A DNA stretch of 64,000 nt from contig JANTQA010000045.1 in NCBI GenBank assembly GCA_027625915.1, positions 248,001-312,000 of the forward strand, given 5' to 3'. The notes below the pieces were generated by a model, which was given only the letters and a program-made list of their open reading frames with translations, ran no database searches and was not told the DNA's origin. Positions within the stretch are counted from its first letter, which is position 1. Every line of letters starts with the position of its first letter. The stretch comes from Anaeramoeba flamelloides. Lineage: Eukaryota > Metamonada > Anaeramoebidae. The position numbers and the translations under genes are program-made. Shown here piece by piece: positions 37,480 through 48,201 of this stretch.

Positions 37480-38720
37480 TTCAGTTCAAAATGTTCAAAT
37501 ATTTACAGATGACATAATTTTAATAATGGAAGGGCCAATTTCAGAAATTGACAAAAAGTTAATAATAATTTATAAAATTATTCAAGAATTAGGAATGAAC
37601 CCAAATATTGATAAAACGCCAAAATCAAATCAATTATCCAAAATAAAGTATTTAGGCATTTGACTTGAAAAAGAGAAGTATTTACAAAAAAACTTTAAAA
37701 AAGTAAAAGCCAATTTTAAAAAAATAAAAATGATTTTTTGTTAAAAAAAAATTAGTAAATTTAGTAAAATTACAAATTTATAACTATATATGCATTATCC
37801 AACTATTTAATGACCTATTAATTTCCAATATAACCTAAAAAGATTTAAACTCAAGAGATGTTTGGATAAATAAAAAAGTAACAAAATTTATAGAAATTAA
37901 TCCACATTCCTTAAAGAATAATTCATAAATCTGAAACAAAAATAGACCAATTAAAAATTTCGATATATAATAAAAGATTTACACTCAAAAAGAAATTAGA
38001 AAATCTTGGTTTTGAACACATATCATAAAAAGTAAAATTTTCATAAAAAAAACAACAAATTTGAAAATAGTAATTGGAAAGTATAAATTGAAAATTACTA
38101 AATCAGAATCTTAATGAATTTAGAGAAAACTTAATAATAAATTGTTCTTGATGGAAAGGTCAAGAATATTTAAAAATTATTAAATATAATAACAACATAA
38201 ACAAACAGCGGTGTCTGGTTTTTTTTTTATAATTTAAGAAATAATCAGAAAATTTTATAATTTTTCTTTTTATTTCTTAAATAAAAAAAAATCTAACGAC
38301 AAAAAATATTTAAAATGTAAGAGCTCTACTCCCATCTTAAAACTAAGAAATTTCACAAATTATCTAAATTGATATACTTATATCTATGATACGTTTAAAA
38401 TGAAAACAAAATCTTGTAATTTATGTAAAAAAATATTTCAACCTAGAAATCGTTGAAGATATCGACACTTTTTTATAAGACTGTCAATTCTATAAAGAAA
38501 ATCTAATAATTTGGATTAAAGAATTAATACAAATAAACAAAAATAATCAGAATAATATCTTTTATATTATTCAAAATAAAGTATCATTATTCATCATATC
38601 ATTGGTTAATGATAAAGAAAATTATGATTTTCTATTAAAATTTCTAAACGATAGTTTAGAAATCAGAGACGTACATTCAAGTGCCACAGAGCGCAGTAGA
38701 GTATCTAAGTTTTCCATAAT
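37480..38720 (+). pseudogene. LINE-type reverse transcriptase remnant
   Basis: Conceptual translation from about 37490 gives VQIFTDDIILI, a degenerate form of the reverse transcriptase YADD catalytic block. It continues with DKKLIIIYKIIQELGMN and then IKYLGI, the usual palm/thumb order of non-LTR retrotransposons, followed at once by TGA. Further downstream (38410-38720) CNLC and DCQFYKENLIIW fragments resemble the C-terminal region of LINE ORF2. Several stops and frame changes break the frame, so it is dead. The 5' end and any endonuclease domain are not visible. Confidence 0.75.
38212..38301. repeat. imperfect palindrome, fold-back family
   Basis: AATTTAAGAAATAA and TTATTTCTTAAAT arms flanked by poly-T and poly-A. 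The layout is close to the palindrome at 57358-57431 (poly-T, AATTTGAGAAATAAA, centre, reverse complement, poly-A, then AACG-like end). Confidence 0.6.
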
Positions 38721-38795
38721 TTAAAAGAATAGAGTATAATCAAAGATTTAACTCAATTATTTCAAATTATAGGCAAGCTAAAGGAAGTTTTCTTC

Positions 38796-38955
38796 AAGTT
38801 TTCTATTTTATTTGTGAAATTCTCTAGGTTTTTTTTGAGGTTTTCTATTTTATTTCAAAAAGTAAAAAAAACCTAACGAAAATCAATAGATTTTCGAAAT
38901 AAAATAGAAAACCTCAAAAAAACCTAGAACACTTCACAAATAAATAGAAAACCCA
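38796..38955. repeat. long palindrome, arms about 60 bp
   Basis: Left arm about 38796-38856 and right arm about 38896-38955 are near-perfect reverse complements (CTAGGTTTTTTTTGAGG against CCTCAAAAAAACCTAG, extended by GTTTTCTATTTTATTTGTG blocks). The central 39 bases contain a smaller palindrome, CGAAAATC...GATTTTCG. It follows the reverse transcriptase remnant and shares AACG/GTTAG edges with the palindromes at 57.4 kb. Confidence 0.8.
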
Positions 38956-39059
38956 AAAAAACATTTCGAAAATCTATTGATTTTCCAAATTAACAGAAAA
39001 CTCTAAAAAACTTAACGGTGTTTTTTTTTTTAATTACAAAAAGAAAATGAAAATTTAAG

Positions 39060-39550
39060 AAAGTTTTTTTTTAATTTCTAAAATTAAAAAAAAACCTAAA
39101 AACCAGTGTCGTAGAGCGTCTAGTTTTTTTTTCTTTCAAAAAGTAAAAAAAACCTAACGGCTGCAAGAGGAAATTAATTCCCTTCCTTCAAAACAAAAAA
39201 AAAAACAAAAAAAATAGATTTTAGCAACATTTTGACTGCTTCTTGAAAAATTATTAAAGGTTTTATGAAAAATTCTTTTTTAGTTAAAATGATAAAAAAA
39301 AAAAAACAAAAAGAAATTTTTTTATTTATTTTGAACAGAGAGAAAAATGAAAAAGACTTCTAAATTTGAATCACAAAATCAATTTTTCATTATTTTGACT
39401 GATTAATTGTTTTTTTTATTTAAATATTTTTTTTGGCTTTTACACATGGTTGGGTTTATAATATATAGATAGACTGCTAATTATAAGATAAACAAATAAC
39501 CTTTCACTCCATTTCAAGCACTGTGATCCTTAAGACAGAATAATAATAAC

Positions 39551-39584
<34 letters not shown>

Positions 39585-39873
39585 TCAAAACAATATTTCA
39601 TAAATGATAACATTTGACTTGAATATTATTTAGATTGGATTGTTTTATTACTAATTAGAGTAACTTTTTTTTAAAAAAAGTGACAACATATTCTTTAATA
39701 TAGAAATGGGACCAGGTCTATTGAATTTTGGTTACAGTTTGTTTTTTAAAGACAATTTTGAAAAAAAACTTTTTAGTCATGAAGTTTTTAAACTGACTCT
39801 AATTATTGGATTTTAGTTGAATTTCCACCCCCACCCAATTCTCTCCATCTTTCCCATTTAAAGGGTTATTACT
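39060..39873. other. downstream flank of the tethered bZIP gene with (ATT)n microsatellite
   Basis: AT-rich DNA containing about ten ATT units at 39552-39583. No gene or RNA is recognised. Confidence 0.5.
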
Positions 39874-41757
39874 TTAGTATAGTATACATATTTCATTCAG
39901 TCCTCCGCCTTTACACTCTTTATCTTCATATTCAGATTCGAATTCGGATTCGGATTCGGATTCGGATTCGGATTCTAATTTTTGCTGTTCATTTTGAATC
40001 ATATCCTCGATGATTTCGATTAATTCTTTAACAAGGTCTATTTCCAAGACCACTTCGTCTTCTGTCCCATTTTTTCCAATTTCTTTTTCAATTTTTTGTT
40101 GCATCTGTACTAATTCCTTGATATCTTTTTTTATTTTAACTAATTTTTCTTGTTCAAGTTCCTCTTCATGTTGTTCTTGTATATTATCCAGGGATTGTAC
40201 ATTACCAAACTGATGGCCTTGATTATAAAACGAATCTGTTTGGTCATCATACTGCTCGCTGGTATCTTCAATGACACTTTTCTTAAAGAAAAAATCACGG
40301 ATTGGATTTCCGTTATTTCCAACATGATACATTTTTGAATCCTTTTTGCTTATCTTCTCATCAAGTAATGAGTTTGTTACAGATTGCTTATTTACAGTTC
40401 CCGCACCTGCCCCTTTCCTTGTCTTTGCCTTTGCACTTGCCTCTGATTCTGTCTCTGCTTTGGTCTTTGTTTTTGTATTTGTGTCTGTATTTGTATCTAT
40501 TTTTCTTTCTTTAGTCGGCTTGGTTTTGGAAAATCTTGAACCCAACTGTATTTGGTAACAATCTTTAGACTTTGCTTGTGCGAGCTGTTCATTCTCCCAA
40601 TAATTGTCATCACTCTTTTCAATTTCATTTTGATCATTAACGGCCGCCCGCTTCGCTACAGGGTTTTCATTTACATACGATTGAATACCCTTCATTCGGA
40701 ATGCATTATTTGAAGGGAAAATAAAATAAGAGAATCCCAATCCGAGGCAAAGCAAGAAAACAAAGAAGGTGAACATGATAACGTGGTTGTTTTGATTGTC
40801 TTTATTAAGAGGATCCTGGTTGCCCGATTGGATACACTCTCCATTATTTTTGAGATTTATTGTTGGTATTTTGATCAATTGTAAGCCCTTTGAGAGATAA
40901 TTGGATACAGATTGCAAATAATTGAATTTTTCTTGCTTATTCTCTTGATCCTTCAAAAAATTAATTTTACCTAGTTCGGAAATCAGTTTTTCGTTTTGTG
41001 GTAAATTTATAATTGTACTTTGGAGTTTGTTCACAACGTTGTTTTGCTTTTGGCATTGCTTTGTTAAATCTGAGAGATTTTTTTGATAATTTTTCAGTGT
41101 CTCTCGTAACAATTGGTTTTCTTTCTCAATTTCTTCAAATCTTTGATTTTTCTTCATACGAGATAACTTTGAACTCCTTCGATTTTTTTCCTTCTTTAAC
41201 AAATTCCTTTCTTTTCTTGAAAGTTGTTTCTGTTGTTCTTCTGGTAGATTGACAAGTCGCTCTCGTTCTTCGATCTCTCTTTGGTTTAATTTTTTTTTTT
41301 TTTTTTTTGGTTGTTTTTTCAATTTGTTTTTAGGCTTGTTCCGAATTATCAAGTACCTTGGTCCATATTTGTTGTCACCAGTTGTTTTGTTATATTTTTT
41401 TTTTTTATATCTTATGAGAATCCGTTTTTTTTTTTGTTCTTGTTCCTTTTCTTCTTCCTTCTCTTCTTCTTCTTCTTCTTCTTCTTCTTCTTCTTCTTCT
41501 TCTTCTTCTTGTTTTTTTCCTTGGGGATCATTGTTGTTCGCCTGGTGGGGATGTGATACTTCGATGAAAATTTGATCGTCCACTCGATCAGAGTGCTCGA
41601 TTGGTCTTTTTTCTCTCTCAAATAAATCGAAGTCAATCCCCCCCAATACAACTTTTTCCTGAGAGAGATCAAAGTCAAAAAAATCTTCAAAATAATCTTC
41701 GGTAGTGTTGAGGTTGGAGATAATCATTTGATCTATTTCGTCTTGTGAGACTGACAT
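39874..41757 (-). CDS. membrane-tethered bZIP transcription factor (ATF6/CREB3-like layout)
   Basis: A single 627-codon frame from ATG at 41757. The N-terminus is acidic and aromatic (EDYFEDFFDFDL, residues about 20-31), typical of an activation domain. An uninterrupted Glu run follows at about 84-99, then a Lys-rich segment. Residues about 180-205 are a bZIP basic region (KKEKNRRSSKLSRMKK) followed by a leucine zipper with regularly spaced L/I/V to about 246. One transmembrane segment lies at about 326-347 (IMFTFFVFLLCLGLGFSYFIF). The roughly 280 C-terminal residues would be lumenal and end in an (ES)n run and Cys/Gly-rich tail. In ATF6, CREB3 and plant bZIP17/28 this topology keeps the factor in the ER until site-1 and site-2 proteases release it. 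I see no RxxL site-1 motif in the C-terminal region. ER-stress sensing is inferred from layout only. Confidence 0.82.
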   Translation of the reverse strand: MSVSQDEIDQMIISNLNTTEDYFEDFFDFDLSQEKVVLGGIDFDLFEREKRPIEHSDRVDDQIFIEVSHPHQANNNDPQGKKQEEEEEEEEEEEEEEEEKEEEKEQEQKKKRILIRYKKKKYNKTTGDNKYGPRYLIIRNKPKNKLKKQPKKKKKKLNQREIEERERLVNLPEEQQKQLSRKERNLLKKEKNRRSSKLSRMKKNQRFEEIEKENQLLRETLKNYQKNLSDLTKQCQKQNNVVNKLQSTIINLPQNEKLISELGKINFLKDQENKQEKFNYLQSVSNYLSKGLQLIKIPTINLKNNGECIQSGNQDPLNKDNQNNHVIMFTFFVFLLCLGLGFSYFIFPSNNAFRMKGIQSYVNENPVAKRAAVNDQNEIEKSDDNYWENEQLAQAKSKDCYQIQLGSRFSKTKPTKERKIDTNTDTNTKTKTKAETESEASAKAKTRKGAGAGTVNKQSVTNSLLDEKISKKDSKMYHVGNNGNPIRDFFFKKSVIEDTSEQYDDQTDSFYNQGHQFGNVQSLDNIQEQHEEELEQEKLVKIKKDIKELVQMQQKIEKEIGKNGTEDEVVLEIDLVKELIEIIEDMIQNEQQKLESESESESESEFESEYEDKECKGGGLNEICILY

Positions 41758-42568
41758 TTGAATAAAAATTTTCTTCGTTGATTTTAATTTTGGACAAACA
41801 CAAGCACAAATCTATTTTGTTTTGTCGATGAAAATAATTCAAAAAAATGATTTTCTTTTTCAAAAAATTTTAGTTAATGGGGTTTTATTTCTCATCAGTT
41901 CACAAAAAAAGAACCTAAACTGAGGTTGAAACATAATCTTAGATCATAAAAATGATACACAATTCAATTCTGTCTTGAGAATTTGAGTTATGTGAAACCA
42001 AAAGGTTGTGAAAAATGAGCATAAAAATTTAATTTTACTTTTTAATGATAAATTAACTTTATTAAATTTATTTTTTCTTGCAAATATAAAAATCACAAAA
42101 AAGTTTTTGATAGTATCTACTCATGCTTGTTTGGTTTAAAGACTAACTCTTTACCATTCAAAAAACCAAACTAAAAATTTGTTTATTTTTGTTTACTTAT
42201 TGCTTGAAAAGAAAAACCTGGTAATTTCAAAAATCTATTACTTCCATTTTTTTGATCAATTGCAAATAATTTCTCAAACTTCAAAAATATATTCCCTTTT
42301 TACAGATAAAGAGATAAATTACCAAAGCACCATTAACCTTAAAATTGAGATATTGTCTCATTTTTCTAAATCTATCAATTTTAACACTTTGATAAATATT
42401 AAAAATCATGAACATTCGAATTCTTCAAAATTAAAAAAGAAAAAATGAACAAAAATTAAAATTTATTATTAAAATTATTCATTAGATAAATTATAAATTT
42501 CATAATAAACAGATCTATGAGAATTATTTTTTTTCTAAATATAAATAATAAAAGTTTTATTTATCGTA
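41758..42568. other. upstream flank of the tethered bZIP gene
   Basis: AT-rich. The promoter of the minus-strand gene should be here but no motif can be named. A copy of a dispersed, coding-like repeat lies at about 42250-42440 (words TCTATCAATTTTAAC and TTGATAAATATTAAAAATC). Confidence 0.4.
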
Positions 42569-42772
42569 CAATCAGTTCCACTTTTAAGGCACAACTTTCA
42601 ACGAAATTTAAGGTACAAAAAAAATCTCAAATTAAGGTACAAAATTTGGAATTTTTTTTTTTTGACAAATTATTTTGCTAGAATATGAGATTTTTTTGCG
42701 CTTTAAATTTAGTGATTTTAATTGTGCCTTAAATTTTGTTGAAAGTTTGTGCCTTAAAAGTGGAACTGATTA
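42569..42772. mobile_element. MITE copy 6
   Basis: Starts CAATCAGTTCC after TA and ends near GGAACTGATTA before TA. Both arms are well kept, with AAGGCACAACTTTCAACG on the left and GTTGAAAGTTTGTGCC on the right. A partial extra repeat of the right-arm motif makes it slightly longer than its relatives. Confidence 0.8.
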
Positions 42773-45700
42773 TATTGAAAAACATACCTAACATGAAATA
42801 AATCCCAGAAAAGAATCTTAATTCTGAATATTCTAACCATTGTTGTGTATTTGTATTATTAAAAATCAAATCCTTTTTATAAAAAATTATTACTTTTTTA
42901 TGAACTCAGTAATAAGCTTACTCAAAGTTCATTAAAGTGATGTGTATATCGAATACCATTTAATGGTTGGGTAATCAAAGTAGATCTACTTGTTTGAAAA
43001 ACAAAGAGCTTTATAGATTCTTGATATGAATACGGAAAATGATAATTTTTAGTCTTGTTGTGATTGACTGAATAGTGTTAGGAAGAAGTTTAAATTAATT
43101 GATTATTATTCTAATAAGTGAAATTTTATTATTTTCAAAAACTCGATTCTTCAATAAAGAAATTATTCAGCAATTACACAACAATTTCCCTAATATTATC
43201 AATTGGATAATTTTCCAAGGATTATTTTTATGTACAGTCCTTTTTTTAAAACAATATTTATATAATTCCTTTAAATATTTTTTTTTCAAAATTTGAAATT
43301 TAACTTGGAGAATTTGGTTAGCTACAAAGAACATTTTCTTATCTCAAAAATAGTTTTCCTTATCTAGGTGTAAAATTAAAATAATCAAACACCTTTCTCA
43401 CTTGAAAAAATACAGCAAAAATATTTTGAAGTATGAAAAAAAAAAAAAGAGATTTTGAAATTTACTATTAATGGGAGATTTTCATCAATAATATTTTTCT
43501 CAATTAATTTTAAAGATTTGAATTTTTTGTTTTCTAGATTTATCAAAAGTTTGAAATTGATAGATTTAAAATATTGAATCAATATCTCAATTCGAATGAT
43601 TAAGAGTTATTTCATAATTTATATCTTTATCTCTACAAAGGGATCTATTTTGGAAGTTTTACAAATTATTGTCAATTGATCAGAAAATGGAATTAATGCA
43701 TTTTTAAAATGGTCCAGGTTTTTAGATTTATTAGTAAGACCAAAAAAATAAAGTATACAAATTGATAAACTGAATTCATATTGTTTTGGAGAAATTAAAA
43801 CTATTTTCCAGTAAATGTCGGAGAGTTATAGATATCGAATTGCATTTATTTAAAGGGATTTGTATAGATATTAGAAAAAAAAAAAAGTATTTTGTAAATT
43901 TTTAAAATTGAAATCATTTTTTTACATTTTCTCATGTTTTGATATTTTTCTCTTTTTTTTTCACCTAATTCAATTCCAATTTTTTTTTATTATTAAAATA
44001 TCCTTAGTTACTTCGTAGAAAAAGTGTTATTTAAATTTTATTGAAACCGTAGAATGATTGAAGATATTTCCTATATATTTCAATTGTGACTCGATTTTGA
44101 TCTTAAATTGGTTATCAAAATGGGATTTTTGTTTTTCAATAGAACCCTAAGAATTTGAGTTTGTCAGATTTTAAGAAAAAATTTATTGATTTACAAGTTT
44201 TTATTCAATACAGGTATCAATTATTCTTTGGTGGTCCAATTCTACTTATTTCTTATTTACCCTTCAGTTTCAACTAGATAAAATAATTGATATTTTAAAA
44301 AAATGTAGGTTACCTTTGATTGAAATAGAGTTTACTTGAATAAAACAATTTTTGTTAAATAATTTGGTATATATATATATCTCAGTTATGGTATTTTTTA
44401 TTTGATTTCATCAAAGGTTTTTCACCTTTGTGATCAATGTAGAAAATTCTTTTATCTGGTATATATATATATATATATATATATGTATTCAAAACAAAGA
44501 AAAATTAGGAGAGCTGATCTAAATTCGAATTGGAAAAAAGTTGTTTTTTGAACACTTTTTATTTCCAACTGGTTATTTTTTTTTACAAAAAAAAATTCAA
44601 ATTATCAGTTTTTTTCAAGAGTTTATAATTTTCAAAAGTTTTAAACAGAAAACCCACATGATATCGTTTTCGTGTTTTCAAATTAGAAAATCAAACTATT
44701 TTCATTGTTTTAAATACGAAACCCCCACTTAAATTGGAGAGCGCGATATACCATTAATTACCAAGGCTTTCAAGCCAATTACCCCCCTACCTGTTTATAA
44801 TTGTATTTTTTTTTTGTTTATTAGTTTTTTTGTTTTATTTAATCACACCCGAAAAACCAAAACTATGATTTCAAAAGAAGTCGAGAACTTTTTCAAAAAA
44901 TAAAAAAATAAAAAAACGAATGTAACGAAAAAACATGAAAATATTTCGAAAAAACGTATTTTTATAAGTCTTTCGTGATTTTAAAAGGAAAAATTATACT
45001 ACCTGTGATGTATATATGTATATATGTATGAATATAAAAATAATTTTAAAAAGAAATTGAACAATCCAGAACTCCAATATATGCCTTGAGTAACCTTTTT
45101 TAAGAGAAACAACTTTTTAAAGGGAATTGTTTATTTGACAGGTTATTAAAAAAAATACTATTTTGTTACCTTTCATTTTTTTTAGAATTGGGTTAATTTT
45201 TTTGTAATTTATTTAATTTTTTCAATTATTCCTGTTTAGGGTTGAATTTTTAACGACATAAAAATATTTTATTAAGTTGAATTTTATACCTCAAAGTTTA
45301 AATAGGTAAATTCTGCCAAAAATAAATTATAATATTTGATTTAGTAAAAAGACATTTTAAATAAGAAAGGATCATTTTTTTAACTTTTTTTCAGCCAATA
45401 ATTATTTGATTTAATTACAATTACTTTCTTTTCAATAAGATAAAAGAAAAAGATAAAAAAAAAAACAAAAAAAAGGAAAAAAATCATTTCAATTAAAAGA
45501 ATAATTTAATAAATAAAAATCTATTGAATTATGGCATTATAAGTTCAAGGCATTAGAAAATTGATTTTAAATTAATAATGTTGTCTCATCGACTGTTAAT
45601 ATTTTAATTTCAAAAATGTAATTAAATTTAAATAAAATATATAGTTTTAATATTTTAATAAATATTAGAGCAGTCTTTTGAGATTCCAAAAATAATCCTT

Positions 45701-45775
45701 TTTTCCTCTAAAAATCAATTTTTAATGATTATCATCAATAACTCAAAGAATTTATAGATATTTTATTTTTTCATA
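42773..45775. other. intergenic AT-rich DNA, no gene seen
   Basis: Contains a reverse-oriented copy of the coding-like dispersed repeat at about 43385-43600, (AT)n runs at 44371-44381 and 44460-44484, and no recognisable gene. The short frames here lack family resemblance. Confidence 0.45.
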
Positions 45776-45971
45776 CAGTCAGTTCCACTTCTTAGACACA
45801 AACTTTCAGATAAATTTAGGGGTAAAAAAAAATCCAAATTAAGGGACAAAATTTAAATTCTAGTCAAATAATATGTGTAAAAAAAAATTCCAAAAAATGT
45901 AGCATAATTTGAGATTTTTTTGTGTATAAAATTTTGTTGAAAGTTTTGTGTCTTAAAAGTGAATCTGACTA
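45776..45971. mobile_element. MITE copy 7
   Basis: Starts CAGTCAGTTCC after TA and ends near GAATCTGACTA before TA. Arms are mutated but the three-motif layout and poly-A centre are recognisable. Confidence 0.75.
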
Positions 45972-46905
45972 TAAAAAAGAAAAAATTACTTTTTTTACCC
46001 AAAGAAACATCATTTAAATAAAACTAATACTAATTTCCAATTTTGATATAAAAAAAAACCATTGATATTTACAATAAAAAATAAATCGAATTATAAATAA
46101 ATAACTTTATAATTCAACTTTTGATATACAATTTAAGATAATTATTATTTATTTCAATTTTTTTTTATTCTTGTAATGTTTTTAGTAATGATAAGCTAGT
46201 AATTTTTAATATAAATATTATACATTTCAAAAGAATATCTAAATAATTAATTTGATCAAAATTGGGCATCAGAAAATAATTGATAAAATAATGATCCAAA
46301 ATCCAAAAAAATGATAAATTTGAAAAATGAAGTGTTTTTGCCATAAAAACTCCCAATCTTAATATAAAAAATTTCAAAATTTTAACTACTGTTGAGAGAA
46401 AAATATTGGACAGAGAAAAATAGTTGGATAGCAATTTTAATTGGGAATATTACTGAAAATGATTTTTAATTTCTTTCATTTGTGAATATAACTAAAGAAA
46501 ATAACAATAATATACTTATTAGAATAACGATTAATACAATTCTACTTTTTCAAAACCTTATCTATTATAGTCTAAAGTAAGTTTAAAAATGTCCATTTTT
46601 AGACTTAATAGTAAACTTTACTACTGCTTGGATTTTTGTTAATTGAGCATGATCTACTTTTAGTTATCAACCATTCAAATAGGTATTCTACACATGCAAC
46701 AGATTAATGAACTTGTGACACCATTCAAGCCTGAGTTTATATAAAAGTCGCAGAGTTATCAATAGGATTTGATTTTCAATTTTACTAATGTTATCAATTA
46801 AAAATGTTGCCCAACCATTTTTCTGTGTCCAACATTTTTCTCTCAACATTAAACAATTCAAGATCTTGAAAACCAAAAAAATAAAGTAAATTGATTTTAT
46901 ATATA
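45972..46905. other. intergenic AT-rich DNA between two MITEs
   Basis: Two short blocks, about 46375-46420 and 46830-46860, share GTTGAGAGAAAAATATTGGACA-like sequence in opposite orientation, an old inverted repeat. No gene was seen. Confidence 0.4.
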
Positions 46906-47104
46906 CAGTCAGTTTCGCTTTTAAGATACCAACTTTCAAGTAAAATTAAGACCTTAAAAAAATCTCTCAAATTAAAGGACATTTTTTGGAGTTTTTTTTT
47001 TACACAAATTATTTTAATAGAATTTGAATTTTGTCCCTTAATTTGAAAATATTTACGAGCATTAAATTTCGTTAAAAGTATTTTCTAAAAAGTTTAACTG
47101 ACTC
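46906..47104. mobile_element. MITE copy 8
   Basis: Starts CAGTCAGTTTC after TA and ends near AACTGACTC before TA. One of the more diverged copies; arms and poly-T centre are still recognisable. Confidence 0.7.
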
Positions 47105-48201
47105 TATTAAAAAATTGGAAAAGTTAAACTAGTTTTTTTTTGCCTCTTGCCACATTTAGTTTCGACTTTATTTTCAATTATATTTATACCATTGCACTTG
47201 CCTCTAGAATATTTTAATAAGAAGCAGAAAGTAAGAGAAAATAAGAGGATTTGGATTTTCGAAATTTTTTCAAGTTAAATATCAAATTTGGATTGTTGAA
47301 AATATAGTTTAAATCAAATGATAAATTATTCGAAAATTTAAACCATATTTTTATAGAACCAATATCTCTGACTCGGTCCGATGGGGATACAATAAATGTG
47401 TTAGTACTCATACTGATAAATTCAAATCAATATCTAAAAATTTTTTGTTACATTTTCCTTTTTAAATCTTTTTTTAATCATTTTGAATATAGCATTCTAA
47501 TGGCTTAAAAAGTTAGAAACTTTGTAAAATTAGTTGTTCCTTTAAAATATTCTTACTCTAGAGTTTTTTTTAAAAGTTGAGAACCTAGATTATAAAATGG
47601 AAACTTGAACTTAAAATTTCATAAAATAAATTTGAATTTATCAGTAAAAATAGTTTTTATACAATCTGAAATTCCAAAAATTTTCTAATATTCGTCTAAT
47701 AAACCAGAAACACATTTTACTTCATTTTACTTGCTTTTCTTTTCGAACAAGAGTTTTCAAACCAAGTATGTTGGGATTTGTGGTCTCATTCGAAAAAGAA
47801 AAGAAGTGAAAATCTTTGATCAATTTCTTAGCAAATATCAATTTGCAACAAACTATTTTCGGTTTATTAAAATTCAGATAGGATTCTTTAGTAACTGTTT
47901 ATCAATAGTTCTCGTTTGATTGTAAACACTCAATAAATTCAGAAAAAACACCCAAGGAGATACAACCAACAATTAAACTTAAAATATGAAAGAAACGTGG
48001 AACACTTTTTGAGATAATGCCACTTAGTAGTCTCTTATGTTTTCAAATTGAGAACTTAAACATTCTCATTCACTCTTCGGAATCAAATTGTGTCACTCTT
48101 TTAATAAGGTGGAACAAGAATATAAGAAAACATTGATTTAACAATTTTATCAAATAATATTATCATTTTTTTAAGACTCTTCGATTTAATCTTGATTAAA
48201 A
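47105..48201. other. upstream flank of the RCC1-F-box-ARF gene
   Basis: AT-rich DNA ending in TTAAAA just before the ATG at 48202. It probably includes the promoter, but no element can be named with confidence. The short frame 47731-47919 shows no family resemblance. Confidence 0.4.

Noticed and set aside
40010-41690. Frames opposite or offset to the tethered bZIP and over its Glu run
   Set aside because: Shadow frames of low-complexity GAA/TTC repeats.
44371-44484. (AT)n runs as regulatory elements
   Set aside because: Short simple repeats with no adjacent gene.
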